From Oscillospiraceae bacterium (GTDB lineage: Bacteria > Bacillota > Clostridia > Oscillospirales > Oscillospiraceae), in contig JAFYAQ010000010.1 of the NCBI GenBank assembly GCA_017540645.1, positions 89,785 to 148,121 on the forward strand: a stretch of DNA of 58,337 bases, in the 5' to 3' direction. The notes below the pieces were generated by a model. The model saw only the letters and a program-made list of their open reading frames with translations, did not search any database and had not been told where the DNA came from. Below are positions 16,530-24,768 of the stretch, piece by piece. Position 1 is the stretch's first letter; every line of letters begins with the position of its first letter. The position numbers were made by a program, and so were the translations under genes.

Positions 16530-17645
16530 TCAGATCTCCGGCCAGATGGTGATCTGGGTGAAATCTTTCAACACGAAGAGGTCCAGGCTGATGCCTTCCT
16601 TTTCGTTGTAGTAATAATACGAGGTTCCCACCCAGGTGCTCTGTGACTCGCTGCCCTCATACTCAAAGCCGACGTTCCGAAGGTACTCCACATACTGGTC
16701 ATATTCGGCGGTGTTGTATTCATAGGTGTAGGAGTCATAGCAATCCTGGTAGCCGGAGACCTTGTCCCCGTTCTCTCCGTTATCCTTGGAATAAAGGCAG
16801 GTGGCGCCGGTCACGGTCTGGTAGTTGTTGACCAGAGAGTAATAGTAGCTCTCCCCATCCGTGGGGCTCCAGGAGCGGCTGGATTCCTGCTCATACCACT
16901 CCTTGAAGCGGTTGACGCTGAAGTGCTTATCCATGGAGAGCCGGTCCAGCTCCGAGATCTTGATGGCCAGATTCAGATTCTCTCCCCGGGTGTAGCTGGC
17001 GGTGTTGATGCCCACCACCTCGCCGTAGCCGTTGACCAGCGGTCCGCCGCTGTTGCCGGAGGAGATGGCCGCGTCCATTTGTATGCACTCGATCTTGCCG
17101 TAGCTGCGCCGGACGGAGGAGACCATGCCGCCGGTGAAGGTACCCTTCAGCTCGCCCAGGGCGGAACCCACCGCGTAGACCTGCTCGCCGGTACGGACTT
17201 CCTTCTCCACCCGTTCCAGGTAGGGGGTGTCCTGCACATCAATCTTCAGCACGGCCAGGTCGTAAATATTATTGAAGTCCACGATCTCCCGGACCGGGTA
17301 GGATCCGCCGCCGTCCAGTTCCACCGAGATCTCCGCCGCCATGTCGATCACATGGAAATTGGTGACCACGGTGCCCTCGTCGTCAATGAAGAAGCCGGAG
17401 CCGACGGAGCTGCCGTCGGTAATGGTCTTGACCGTGACCGTGACGGTGCGGCGCTGCACATACTCTGCCAGATCCGCCGTGTCCATCAGCGCCTTGGGCG
17501 TGGGGGTGGGTTCCTCCGTGGGCTCGGGCGTAGGGGCCGGGGTGGGCTCCGCTGCCTTCGCGGCGGAAGAACTGCAGCCGGCGAGGACCAGCATCAGACT
17601 CAGGATCAGTGCAACGGCCAAAAACCGCGTCCCGCTGTTTTTCAT
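16530..17645 (-). CDS. Trypsin-like serine protease lipoprotein (S1C/HtrA-related)
   Basis: A 371-residue lipoprotein. The signal peptide ends in lipobox L-A-G-C (Cys24), followed by a Pro/Thr/Glu-rich linker (about 35-52), then a trypsin-like domain with the complete triad His98 (TNFHVID), Asp129 (YDLAVLK) and Ser199 (SGNSGGP). The last ~130 residues are tyrosine-rich and do not look like the PDZ domain of true HtrA proteins. It is probably anchored outside the membrane and processes misfolded or specific surface proteins. ATG 17645 is set by GGGAGGAA. It has its own promoter (17723-17751) and a hairpin in its leader. Confidence 0.9.
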   Translation of the reverse strand: MKNSGTRFLAVALILSLMLVLAGCSSSAAKAAEPTPAPTPEPTEEPTPTPKALMDTADLAEYVQRRTVTVTVKTITDGSSVGSGFFIDDEGTVVTNFHVIDMAAEISVELDGGGSYPVREIVDFNNIYDLAVLKIDVQDTPYLERVEKEVRTGEQVYAVGSALGELKGTFTGGMVSSVRRSYGKIECIQMDAAISSGNSGGPLVNGYGEVVGINTASYTRGENLNLAIKISELDRLSMDKHFSVNRFKEWYEQESSRSWSPTDGESYYYSLVNNYQTVTGATCLYSKDNGENGDKVSGYQDCYDSYTYEYNTAEYDQYVEYLRNVGFEYEGSESQSTWVGTSYYYYNEKEGISLDLFVLKDFTQITIWPEI

Positions 17646-17675
17646 TTCGCGTTCCTCCCTCATTCAGGCTGTTTT

Positions 17676-17705
17676 GTCCATGAAGAGGATGATTTCGTCA
17701 TGGAC
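17676..17705 (-). promoter_or_regulatory. Leader hairpin before the protease gene
   Basis: GTCCATGA and TCATGGAC (17676-17683, 17698-17705) form a perfect 8-bp stem with a 14-nt loop, starting about 11 nt after the predicted transcript start. It could stabilise the mRNA or bind a protein; it does not cover the ribosome binding site. Confidence 0.45.
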
Positions 17706-17722
17706 CGACGATTTATGTAAAA

Positions 17723-17751
17723 ATTATACAGCCGGAGCGGAGAAAATACAA
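17723..17751 (-). promoter_or_regulatory. Promoter of the protease lipoprotein gene
   Basis: On the minus strand: -35 TTGTAT (17746-17751), 17-bp spacer, -10 TATAAT (17723-17728). Confidence 0.7.
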
Positions 17752-17822
17752 GTAGCTTGTGAATATTTATAACGGCCCTTATCCGCCTCTTCCGAGGCCG
17801 AATGATTCGAGGAATGTCCCGC

Positions 17823-18128
17823 TCACAAGAAGAGCCGGGTGAAAAAGGCGGCCGCGGCCAGCACCGCCGCCAGGGAGAGGGTGTACAAAAGACCGGTGAG
17901 CAGGGGCTTTTGGGGATGGGAGATGCGGCCGTAGTCCTCCCGCGCCGGAGCCGCGCTCCCGGGCAGCTCTGCCTCCAGACGCGCCACCGCTTCGCTCTCG
18001 CTCAGACCTTCCTTTTGCAGCTGGGTCAGGCGCTTTTGGTACTCCACCATTTTTTCCAGCTTTTGCTCGGCGCTCAACTGCCCGAAGCGCTCCTCCAGCC
18101 GGGCCATGAATTCCTTGCCTGTGGCCAT
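17823..18128 (-). CDS. Small single-helix membrane protein
   Basis: 101 residues: a charged helical N-terminal half (about 5-55, rich in Glu/Lys/Gln) with resemblance to the short HAAS-like segments of DUF1700 proteins, then a proline-containing linker and one C-terminal transmembrane helix (about 78-98). AGGAGG precedes the ATG. It lies 10 bp after the U32 gene and is probably co-transcribed with it. Function unknown; the DUF1700 likeness is by eye only. Confidence 0.75.
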   Translation of the reverse strand: MATGKEFMARLEERFGQLSAEQKLEKMVEYQKRLTQLQKEGLSESEAVARLEAELPGSAAPAREDYGRISHPQKPLLTGLLYTLSLAAVLAAAAFFTRLFL

Positions 18129-18138
18129 TTTGATCCTC

Positions 18139-20175
18139 CTATATCAGTTCTCTGAAATACAGTCCGCCGGTCCGCTCCCCGGCGCTCTTCCGGCGAAAGC
18201 GGTAGTCCTCGGTAAGACTGGCGCACTCCCGGCGCGTCTCCCGGGTGAAGTACAGCAGCAGGAAGTCCAGCCCCCTCCAATCCCGCTCGGCGATGTGCAG
18301 CGGCACGCTGTTCAAAAGCGTGACGGTTTTCTTTTCGCCGCACTCCAGAGGGAAGCGCACGCCCCGCCGGTCCCGCAGCTCCCCCCGGCCGCCGCAGTCC
18401 GCGCAGCCGGCGAAGGCGCGCATGGGGCAGTTCCGGAAGCGCATGAGCGGCAGCCGTCCGTAGGCCAGGATGCCCAGGGGCGCGGTGCCCCCCAGGGCTT
18501 TGATCTCCCGGAGACTCAGCTCCCAGGAGGCAGTCAGGCTCAGCAGTCCCTCCTGCTGGTAGTGGCGCAGGGCCTGGGTGTTCAGGATGTTCAGACCCGC
18601 GCCGCCCCGGAGGGAAAGCCCCAGCCGGCGCGCCAGGGGGATGGCGTAGATATTGTCCCCCCAGACCTCTTGAAGCCCCGCCGCCTTCAGCTCCCGGAGG
18701 CGCGCTTCCAGCGCCTCCTCGTCCTCCGGCCAGAGGATGGGCGGCAGTTCGGCGCACAGGCGCTCCCCCATCTGCCGGATCCGCTCCGGAGTGACGGCCC
18801 GCAGCGGAAGGAGGATGCGCTCATAGCTCTCCCCCTCCGGGATCTGCTCCGGATCGGCAAAGCGGGCGAAAAGCTGCGGCTCCTTGTCCCGGTCCCGGGA
18901 TTCGTTCGTCGGCGCGGGCAGGACTTCCATTTTTTTCCATATCCGCGTGTCTCCCCGCCGTTCCAACAGCTCGTCCAGGCCCTGGCGGCGCATGGCGTTC
19001 AGGGCAGAGGCCGGAAGGATCAGCCCCGGGGCGATCTCCCCGTGAAAGCTCTCGGCAAAAAACGGGGTGCCGCCGGTGCGGCTGAGCTGTTTTTGGGCGC
19101 TCTCCAGGTCCGTGGGCCGGTTGAGCGCCGCCTCCGGCCTGGGTCCCGGGACGGTGACCCGGTGCTCCCCGTCGGAGAGGGTGAGGGCGCTCCCCGTTTC
19201 GTCCATGGCAAAGTCCATGGCGACGGCCACCCGGGGCGTCTCCTTTTCATAAAGGGCCCGGAGGGGGCGCAGAACGCCGGAAGCCCCGGTCACGTCCTCT
19301 CTGGTGCGATAGCCGAACATGCTCTTGTCCCGTCGGCCGGTGAGATATCCGTCGGTGAAGCCGCTGCGGGAAAAAACGCCTTGGAGGGCCTCCTCATCCC
19401 AGGGCTCTCCCCGGAGGGCCTGCCGGCAGGCGGTGACGGCGGCGGCCACATACTCCGGCCGCTTCATCCGCCCCTCGATCTTGAAAATATCCACCCCGGC
19501 CTCCGCCATCTCCCGCACATGCGGCAGCAGGGACATGTCCTTCAGGCTCAGTACATGCTCGCCCTGACCGCAGCGCCAGTCCAGGCGGCAGGGCTGGGCG
19601 CACACGCCCCGGTTGCCGCTGCGTCCCCCCAGCACGGCGGAGAGCCCGCAGGCCCCGGACACGCTCATGCAGTGGGCGCCGTGGACAAAGGCCTCCGCCT
19701 TGACCGACAGGCGGGAACAGATGCGCTCCATCTCCCGGAGCGTCAGTTCCCGGGCCAGCACCACGGTCTGGAAGCCCTGATCCTGGAGATACAAAGCCCC
19801 GTTCAGGTCATGGACCGCCGTCTGGGTGGAGGCGTGGCGGGGAAGATCCGGCCAGCGGTCCCGGAAAAGCCGCATCACCGCCATGTCCTGGATGATCACC
19901 GCGTCCGCGCCGGAGGCGGCGATCTCCTCCCCCACGGCGGAGAGCTCCTCCCGTTCCCGGTCCGTGACCAAAGTGTTCACCGTCACATACACCGCCGTGC
20001 CCCGCTGATGGCAGAAGCGCACCGTATCCGACAGGGAGATGGCGTCAAAGTTTTCCGCGTTCCTTCTGGCGTTGAAGTTCAGTGCGCCCAGGTACACCGC
20101 GTCCGCGCCGCAGCGCACGGCGGCAGTCACCGCCTCCTGGGTGCCGGCGGGGGCCAAAATGATGGGAGAGGACAT
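18139..20175 (-). CDS. Peptidase U32-family protein with C-terminal DUF3656-like region (RlhA-like)
   Basis: A 678-residue protein starting with the U32 signature ILAPAGTQEAV and a TIM-barrel-like N-terminal half. It contains the cysteine-rich segments HGAHCMSVSGACG and CAQPCR, which in this family are thought to hold an Fe-S cluster. The length and long C-terminal domain match the RlhA (YdcP) branch, which installs 5-hydroxycytidine in 23S rRNA, rather than the shorter TrhP branch for tRNA ho5U. Older annotation as collagenase is less likely. ATG 20175 has AAGGAGC upstream. The small membrane gene follows on the same transcript. Confidence 0.88.
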   Translation of the reverse strand: MSSPIILAPAGTQEAVTAAVRCGADAVYLGALNFNARRNAENFDAISLSDTVRFCHQRGTAVYVTVNTLVTDREREELSAVGEEIAASGADAVIIQDMAVMRLFRDRWPDLPRHASTQTAVHDLNGALYLQDQGFQTVVLARELTLREMERICSRLSVKAEAFVHGAHCMSVSGACGLSAVLGGRSGNRGVCAQPCRLDWRCGQGEHVLSLKDMSLLPHVREMAEAGVDIFKIEGRMKRPEYVAAAVTACRQALRGEPWDEEALQGVFSRSGFTDGYLTGRRDKSMFGYRTREDVTGASGVLRPLRALYEKETPRVAVAMDFAMDETGSALTLSDGEHRVTVPGPRPEAALNRPTDLESAQKQLSRTGGTPFFAESFHGEIAPGLILPASALNAMRRQGLDELLERRGDTRIWKKMEVLPAPTNESRDRDKEPQLFARFADPEQIPEGESYERILLPLRAVTPERIRQMGERLCAELPPILWPEDEEALEARLRELKAAGLQEVWGDNIYAIPLARRLGLSLRGGAGLNILNTQALRHYQQEGLLSLTASWELSLREIKALGGTAPLGILAYGRLPLMRFRNCPMRAFAGCADCGGRGELRDRRGVRFPLECGEKKTVTLLNSVPLHIAERDWRGLDFLLLYFTRETRRECASLTEDYRFRRKSAGERTGGLYFRELI

Positions 20176-20238
20176 GGTCTGCTCCTTTTCGGTCAATGAT
20201 ATTGTATTATGCCACGAAAACCCCTCGGATGCAAGAAA

Positions 20239-20267
20239 ATCCCCCGTCTCGGAAAGAGACGGGGGAT
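20239..20267 (-). terminator. Terminator after the NlpC/P60 gene
   Basis: A 12-bp stem (ATCCCCCGTCTC at 20239-20250, partner at 20256-20267) with a 5-nt loop; on the minus strand TTTCTT follows. It separates the NlpC/P60 gene from the U32 gene. Confidence 0.75.
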
Positions 20268-20284
20268 CTTGGTGTTTTTTTCTT

Positions 20285-21544
20285 TTACACCAGGCGGCGG
20301 GCCGCCACCAGGTTCATGCCGTAGGTGCTGCTGAGGGTCTGGGTCCGCACGGTGGCGCCGGAGTAGGGGGAGTGGACGTACACGCCGTTGCCCACATAGA
20401 TGCCCGCGTGCCAGATGTTGTAAACGGAGCTGCCGAACAGGAGGACATCGCCGGGCTGCAGATGGTTCAGATCCACCGCCTCGCCGTTGTAATACATGGC
20501 CTGGGCCACCCGGTTGAGCTTGATGCCGTTCTGCCCGTAGGCCGCGTACACCAGGCCGGAGCAGTCGAAACCGCCCTCTGCCAGGGATTCGCCGCCCCAC
20601 ACATAGGGGGTGCCGATGTACTGCATGGCCGCGTCCACGATGGCCTGGCCGGCGCTGGCGTTGTGGCTGCTGCCGGTGCTGTTGTTCTGGGGGGCTGTGC
20701 TGGTCACCGTCACGGGATTGGCCGCGGGGGCCGGGGTGGCCGCCGGGGCGTCCGAGGTCACCGTCACCGGCGCGGGAGCCACATAGGTCTCCTCCGTCAC
20801 AGGCTCGGTGTAAATGGCGGTGTTGTCAATGGTGGTGGCAACGGTCATGGTGTAGGTCACTTCCTGGCCGCTGAGCAGCACATAGTCCCCGTAGACATAG
20901 CCGACGTTGCCGTTCACGTCCACCTCGTACCACTTGCCGCAGGCGCCGTGGACATTCACGGCGTTGCCGCTGTAGAGGAAGGCGACGGTTTCGCTGTTCA
21001 TGCTGGGGCCGCTGCGCAGCCGGACCTCGTTGCCGCAGATGCTGCCGGTGCCGCTGCCGGCGGGGGTGATGCCCGCGGCGTTGATCTCATTCACAGGCTG
21101 GATATACGCCACCGGGTCATCGATGGTAACGGTCTGGGAAGTCTGGGCCTCCTGGGTCTGCTGGGCCTGGGGAGCCGTCTGGATCTCCTGGACGGGCTCG
21201 GCCGCCGCGGGAGTCTCCGCCGCCGCCGGCGCTTCGGCCTGCGCCGGAGCATCGGGGTCCGGGCCGTAATCACCCAGCAGCAGATAATAGCCGGCGATAT
21301 AACCGGTCTGTCCCTTATAAGTCACCTGATACCAGCCGTAGCCGGCGTCAAAGTTGATGGTGACCCGGGCGCCGCGGGGAAGGCAGTCGATCACATTGTA
21401 GTCCAGGCTGCCGCCCTCACGCAGGTTCAGATTGTCGGTCGCAACGGTGGCGGGGCCGGTGTAGGCAAACGCGTTGCCGCACAGTCCCACGGTCAGGGCT
21501 ACCGTCAAAACGACGGAGGCCAGGATTTTCCCATAGCGTTTCAT
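20285..21544 (-). CDS. Secreted SH3b / NlpC-P60 peptidoglycan endopeptidase
   Basis: A 419-residue exported protein. It has a signal peptide (1-27, cleavage after AFA), SH3b domains at about 31-92 and 165-228, Ala/Pro/Thr/Gln-rich linkers, and a C-terminal NlpC/P60 domain with Cys328 (FDCSGL), His379 (WHAGIY) and a third polar residue at His391. It would cleave the peptide stems of peptidoglycan during growth or separation. The ATG has AAGGATAAGG upstream. It follows a small orphan gene by 29 bp and is probably transcribed from that gene's promoter. The compositionally biased linkers are normal for this family. Confidence 0.93.
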   Translation of the reverse strand: MKRYGKILASVVLTVALTVGLCGNAFAYTGPATVATDNLNLREGGSLDYNVIDCLPRGARVTINFDAGYGWYQVTYKGQTGYIAGYYLLLGDYGPDPDAPAQAEAPAAAETPAAAEPVQEIQTAPQAQQTQEAQTSQTVTIDDPVAYIQPVNEINAAGITPAGSGTGSICGNEVRLRSGPSMNSETVAFLYSGNAVNVHGACGKWYEVDVNGNVGYVYGDYVLLSGQEVTYTMTVATTIDNTAIYTEPVTEETYVAPAPVTVTSDAPAATPAPAANPVTVTSTAPQNNSTGSSHNASAGQAIVDAAMQYIGTPYVWGGESLAEGGFDCSGLVYAAYGQNGIKLNRVAQAMYYNGEAVDLNHLQPGDVLLFGSSVYNIWHAGIYVGNGVYVHSPYSGATVRTQTLSSTYGMNLVAARRLV

Positions 21545-21573
21545 GATCCCCTTATCCTTTCGGTCAGCCTGCC

Positions 21574-21891
21574 TTAGTCTTTGGCAAGCGCTCTCTCCAG
21601 CCAGATGGAGGCCACGTCCATGGCCGAATACAGACTGGATTTCTCGGTCTTCTTTACAACCCGATCACGGGACTTTACCGCCGGGTCGGTCAGCTGCAGC
21701 TGGACGGAAACTTTCGTGGCCACATTCAGTTCCTCTGTGGTCTTCGCTCCCTCCACCGGCTGCACCGGCTTCGCCGTCATGATCTGCATCATGATGATGT
21801 ACTTGTCCGACATGCTTCCGTAGTAAAGGATGTTGTCCTTCCGGCGGAGGGGGCGGCCCCGGTACACCAGCGTTTTCTTCGTGGATGCCAA
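21574..21891 (-). CDS. Conserved-looking small protein of unknown function
   Basis: About 105 residues with no membrane segment or known motif; it includes a basic YRGRPLRRKDN stretch near the start and mixed polar sequence after it. The frame extends upstream to an ATG at 21927, but that codon overlaps the promoter's -10 region, so the real start is downstream. TTG 21891, with GAGGTGAG about 4 bp before it, fits best; GTG 21900 is an alternative. It is first in a unit with the NlpC/P60 gene, so a cell-envelope link is possible. Function unknown. Confidence 0.65.
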   Translation of the reverse strand: MASTKKTLVYRGRPLRRKDNILYYGSMSDKYIIMMQIMTAKPVQPVEGAKTTEELNVATKVSVQLQLTDPAVKSRDRVVKKTEKSSLYSAMDVASIWLERALAKD

Positions 21892-21917
21892 TACACTCAC
21901 CTCGAATTTGTAACCAA

Positions 21918-21946
21918 AATGTAACACATTGTTTCCCGTCTGTCAA
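21918..21946 (-). promoter_or_regulatory. Promoter of the orphan/NlpC-P60 unit
   Basis: On the minus strand: consensus -35 TTGACA (21941-21946), 17-bp spacer, -10 TACATT (21918-21923). Its position decides the start codon of the first gene, since the more distal ATG would lie upstream of the transcript start. Confidence 0.7.
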
Positions 21947-22114
21947 CCTCTATGCCCTATTTTGTAAATTCTCGATAATTTTTGAATTCTCCTTGTCATA
22001 ATATTTGGGGGCATTGTCCAAAATCCAGCCGAAATAACGGTATCGTTCCCCGGCGGAGGGGATCATTCCGCAGGGAACACCCTGTCATTTTTGGCTGTGT
22101 GAGGTTGCGGAGGG

Positions 22115-22153
22115 AAGAAAAAAACATCCCGCCGGCGCTTGACCGGCGGGATG
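22115..22153 (-). terminator. Terminator of the SPFH/NfeD unit
   Basis: A perfect 11-bp stem (CATCCCGCCGG at 22125-22135, partner 22143-22153) with a 7-nt loop and a run of seven T on the minus strand. The rest of the gap 21950-22114 shows no gene; it holds only a weak GTTCCC...GGGAAC inverted repeat. Confidence 0.85.
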
Positions 22154-22166
22154 GCCGTGTCCGATG

Positions 22167-23054
22167 TTAATCTTTCTTAACGGTTTCGATCACGCCCTGG
22201 GCAAGGCCGGCCAGGCCCTGGATCTCCGAGGGGATGATGATCTTGGTGGCCTGTCCGTTGGCGGCGGCGGCAAAAGCCTCCAGCGCCCGCAGACGCAGCA
22301 CGGGATCGGTGGGAGAGGCCTCGTTGAGGAGCTTCAGGCCGTCGGCGGTGGCCTTCTGTACGGCCAGGATGGCGGCCGCCTTGCCTTCGGCCTCCAGGAT
22401 CTGCTGCTGCTTCTTGGCGTCGGCCCGCAGGATGGCGGATTCCTTTTCGCCCTCGGCCTCCAGAATGGCGGCGCGCTTCTCGCCTTCGGCCCGCAGGATG
22501 GCCTCACGGCGTTCACGCTCTGCCTTCATCTGCTTTTCCATGGCATTCTGGATCTCCTTGGGCGGCAGGATGTTCTTCAGTTCCACCCGGTTGACCTTGA
22601 TGCCCCAGGGATCGGTGGCCTCGTCCAGGATGACGCGCATCTTGCTGTTGATGATGTCGCGGCTGGTCAGGCACTGGTCCAGTTCCAGGTCGCCGATGAT
22701 GTTACGGAGCGTGGTGGCGCTCAGGGTCTCAATGGCGATCATGGGCTGCTCGATGCCGTAGGTATACAGCTTGGGATCGGTGATCTGGAAGTATACCACG
22801 GTGTCGATCTGCATGGTTACGTTGTCCTTGGTGATCACGGGCTGGGGCGGGAAGTCCGCCACCTGCTCCTTCAGGGACACCCGGCGCACGATCCGCTCCA
22901 CGAAGGGCAGCTTCACATGCAGGCCCATGCTCCAGGTGGTGGAGTAGGCGCCCAGGCGCTCAATCACAAAGGCCTGCGCCTGCTGGACAATGCGGATGTT
23001 GCTGACGATCAGGATCAGCACGATCACTACGATAGCGGCTAAAACAAAACCCAT
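22167..23054 (-). CDS. SPFH/band 7 (stomatin-like) membrane protein
   Basis: A 295-residue protein with one N-terminal membrane helix (about 3-20), then the SPFH domain (typical IVQQAQAFVIERLG) and a long charged coiled coil from about 180 with repeated E-A-E-G-E-K-(R/E) units, as in stomatin and QmcA proteins. Such proteins assemble into rings that organise membrane microdomains. It is encoded 31 bp after an NfeD gene, the usual partner. AGGAGGAA precedes the ATG. Confidence 0.93.
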   Translation of the reverse strand: MGFVLAAIVVIVLILIVSNIRIVQQAQAFVIERLGAYSTTWSMGLHVKLPFVERIVRRVSLKEQVADFPPQPVITKDNVTMQIDTVVYFQITDPKLYTYGIEQPMIAIETLSATTLRNIIGDLELDQCLTSRDIINSKMRVILDEATDPWGIKVNRVELKNILPPKEIQNAMEKQMKAERERREAILRAEGEKRAAILEAEGEKESAILRADAKKQQQILEAEGKAAAILAVQKATADGLKLLNEASPTDPVLRLRALEAFAAAANGQATKIIIPSEIQGLAGLAQGVIETVKKD

Positions 23055-23085
23055 AACATATTCCTCCTTGCTCTTATGTACAAAA

Positions 23086-23538
23086 CTAATGGTTCTCCTG
23101 CCGTTCCACCAGGAGTTTTACCCCCTGGATCTCCCGGATGCGTACGGTTTCCCCGGACTCGATGGGCGTGCCGTCCAGACTGCGTGCCGTCCAGGTCACC
23201 CCGTCCAGCTGCACCGTGCCGGAGGCGGCCAGGTTGTCGATCCGCTCTTTGACCACGGCGGAACGGCCGATGTTCCGGTCCGCGTTGGTGGCCACCTTTC
23301 TGGAGTTCACATACTTTTTCACCAGGGGACGGGTGGCGGCCAGTGTGGCCGTGGAGATCACCAGGAACCAGGCGAACTGAAGCCAGACCGGTCCGCCCAG
23401 AGCCGCGCAGATCAGCGCCGCCAGGGCGCCGATGGCGAACCAGAGACACACCAGGCCGGGCGCCGCAGCTTCCACCACCAGGAACGCCACCATGACCGCG
23501 GCCCACATCCAGGCCATAGGCGACATGGCAAAAGCCAT
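23086..23538 (-). CDS. NfeD-family membrane protein
   Basis: A 150-residue short NfeD: two or three N-terminal membrane helices (about 5-75) then an OB-fold domain (about 90-148, with G-R-S-A-V-V and ...G-V-T-W-T-A-R-S). It partners the downstream stomatin-like protein and probably modulates membrane-domain assembly. ATG 23538 has AAAGGAGGG upstream. The pair has a promoter at 23570-23598. Confidence 0.9.
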   Translation of the reverse strand: MAFAMSPMAWMWAAVMVAFLVVEAAAPGLVCLWFAIGALAALICAALGGPVWLQFAWFLVISTATLAATRPLVKKYVNSRKVATNADRNIGRSAVVKERIDNLAASGTVQLDGVTWTARSLDGTPIESGETVRIREIQGVKLLVERQENH

Positions 23539-23569
23539 ATTGACCCTCCTTTCTGCAAACATTTTTTAT

Positions 23570-23598
23570 ATCATACCCCAAATCCCGCTTTGACGCAA
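23570..23598 (-). promoter_or_regulatory. Promoter of the NfeD/SPFH unit
   Basis: On the minus strand: -35 TTGCGT (23593-23598), 17-bp spacer, -10 TATGAT (23570-23575). Confidence 0.55.
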
Positions 23599-23646
23599 TA
23601 GAATTCTTGCCAAAAACGCGCGCTTTAAATCGTGAGGTTTGCCATA

Positions 23647-23698
23647 TTTACTTTTGGACAAATCCCTTATACAATATGGTAGCGGTTTAATCCGTTAC
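23647..23698 (+). promoter_or_regulatory. Promoter and candidate operator of the YerC operon
   Basis: -35 TTTACT (23647-23652), 17-bp spacer, -10 TACAAT (23670-23675). A near-perfect inverted repeat GTAGCGG-N6-CCGTTAC (23679-23698) covers the predicted transcript start, where a repressor would block transcription. The first gene encodes a TrpR-like DNA-binding protein, which may autoregulate here. Confidence 0.5.
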
Positions 23699-23719
23699 TA
23701 CGATAAAGGAAGCTGTGAG

Positions 23720-24022
23720 ATGAACAAACGCATCAAAAAAACCAGAAACTTAGAGATGTACAAGGCGATCCTCACCCTGGAAACGGTGGACGAGCTCATG
23801 AAATTCTTTGACGATCTGTGCACCGTATCTGAGCTCCAGGCCATGGAACAGCGTTTTCAAGTGGCCATGCTTTTGAACGAAGGCATGATCTACAACGACA
23901 TTCTGGAAAAGACCGGCGCCTCCAGCGCCACCATCAGCCGGGTCAACCGGAGCATTCAGTACGGCAAGGACGGCTACAGCGTGGCCTTTGAACGTCTGAA
24001 GGCCCAGGCGGAGGAAGCATGA
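23720..24022 (+). CDS. YerC/YecD-type TrpR-like regulator
   Basis: A 100-residue all-helical protein with a TrpR-like helix-turn-helix (about 58-80, including ILEKTGASSATISRVNR). The YerC family is widespread in Firmicutes and resembles TrpR without its tryptophan role being established. ATG 23720 has AAAGGAAG upstream; a more distal start would fall upstream of the promoter. Its TGA overlaps the methyltransferase ATG (ATGA), so the genes are coupled. Confidence 0.88.
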   Translation: MNKRIKKTRNLEMYKAILTLETVDELMKFFDDLCTVSELQAMEQRFQVAMLLNEGMIYNDILEKTGASSATISRVNRSIQYGKDGYSVAFERLKAQAEEA

Positions 24023-24768
24023 GCGCCTGTTACGGCCCTCTGGCCGCCCGGTATGACGCACTCACCGGAGACGTGCCCTACGATGAATTGATCCAATGGT
24101 ATGAAACGGCCCTCGCCTCCGGCGAAAGGGCCGTTCATACCGTGTTGGACCTGTGCTGCGGCACGGGGACCGTCTCCCTGGCCCTGGCGCAGCGGGGCTT
24201 TGAACTGATCTCCGTGGACGCCTCGGCGGAGATGCTCAGCGTGTTCCAGCAAAAGCTCTTTGACCTCCCGGAGGCTGCAGTGGCCCCCCTGCTGCTCTGC
24301 CAGCGGGCGGAGGAGCTGGATCTCTACGACACGGTGGACGCCGCGGTGTGCTGTCTGGACAGCATGAATTACCTCTCCCCGTCAATTCTGCCCCGGGTGC
24401 TGGAGCGGCTGCATCTGTTCCTCAATCCCGGCGGGGTGCTGTGCTTTGACTTTCTCTCGCCGGAGCATCTCCGTTCCCTGGACGGGGGCTGCTTTGTGGA
24501 TGAGCGGGAGGACACCCTCTGCCTGTGGCGGGCCAGTCTGGAAGAGGACGCACTGCGCTACGGTATGGACCTGTTCCGCTCCCGGGGGAAGCTCTGGAGC
24601 CGGGAACAGGAGGAACATCTGGAATATCTTCACAGCCCCGCGGGGCTGAAAGCGGCGCTGGAGTCGGCGGGCTTTGCCCGGGTCCGGCTGTACGAGGACG
24701 GACCCCAGCACCGGGGCGGGCGGCTTTTCATCACCGCCGTCTGCCGGAAAGGAGAACAACATGGGTGA
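24019..24768 (+). CDS. Class I SAM-dependent methyltransferase
   Basis: A 249-residue Rossmann methyltransferase with the SAM motif VLDLCCGTGTVSL (about 42-54) and the acidic ribose-binding VDAS soon after. The family is broad (small-molecule methyltransferases), and no substrate is visible. It starts by overlapping the YerC-like gene and ends 8 bp inside the hslO gene, forming a tight three-gene operon. Confidence 0.9.
   Translation: MSACYGPLAARYDALTGDVPYDELIQWYETALASGERAVHTVLDLCCGTGTVSLALAQRGFELISVDASAEMLSVFQQKLFDLPEAAVAPLLLCQRAEELDLYDTVDAAVCCLDSMNYLSPSILPRVLERLHLFLNPGGVLCFDFLSPEHLRSLDGGCFVDEREDTLCLWRASLEEDALRYGMDLFRSRGKLWSREQEEHLEYLHSPAGLKAALESAGFARVRLYEDGPQHRGGRLFITAVCRKGEQHG

Noticed and set aside
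16530..17645. Full HtrA/DegP protease
   Set aside because: The trypsin-like domain is present but no PDZ domain is visible, so only an S1C-related label is used.
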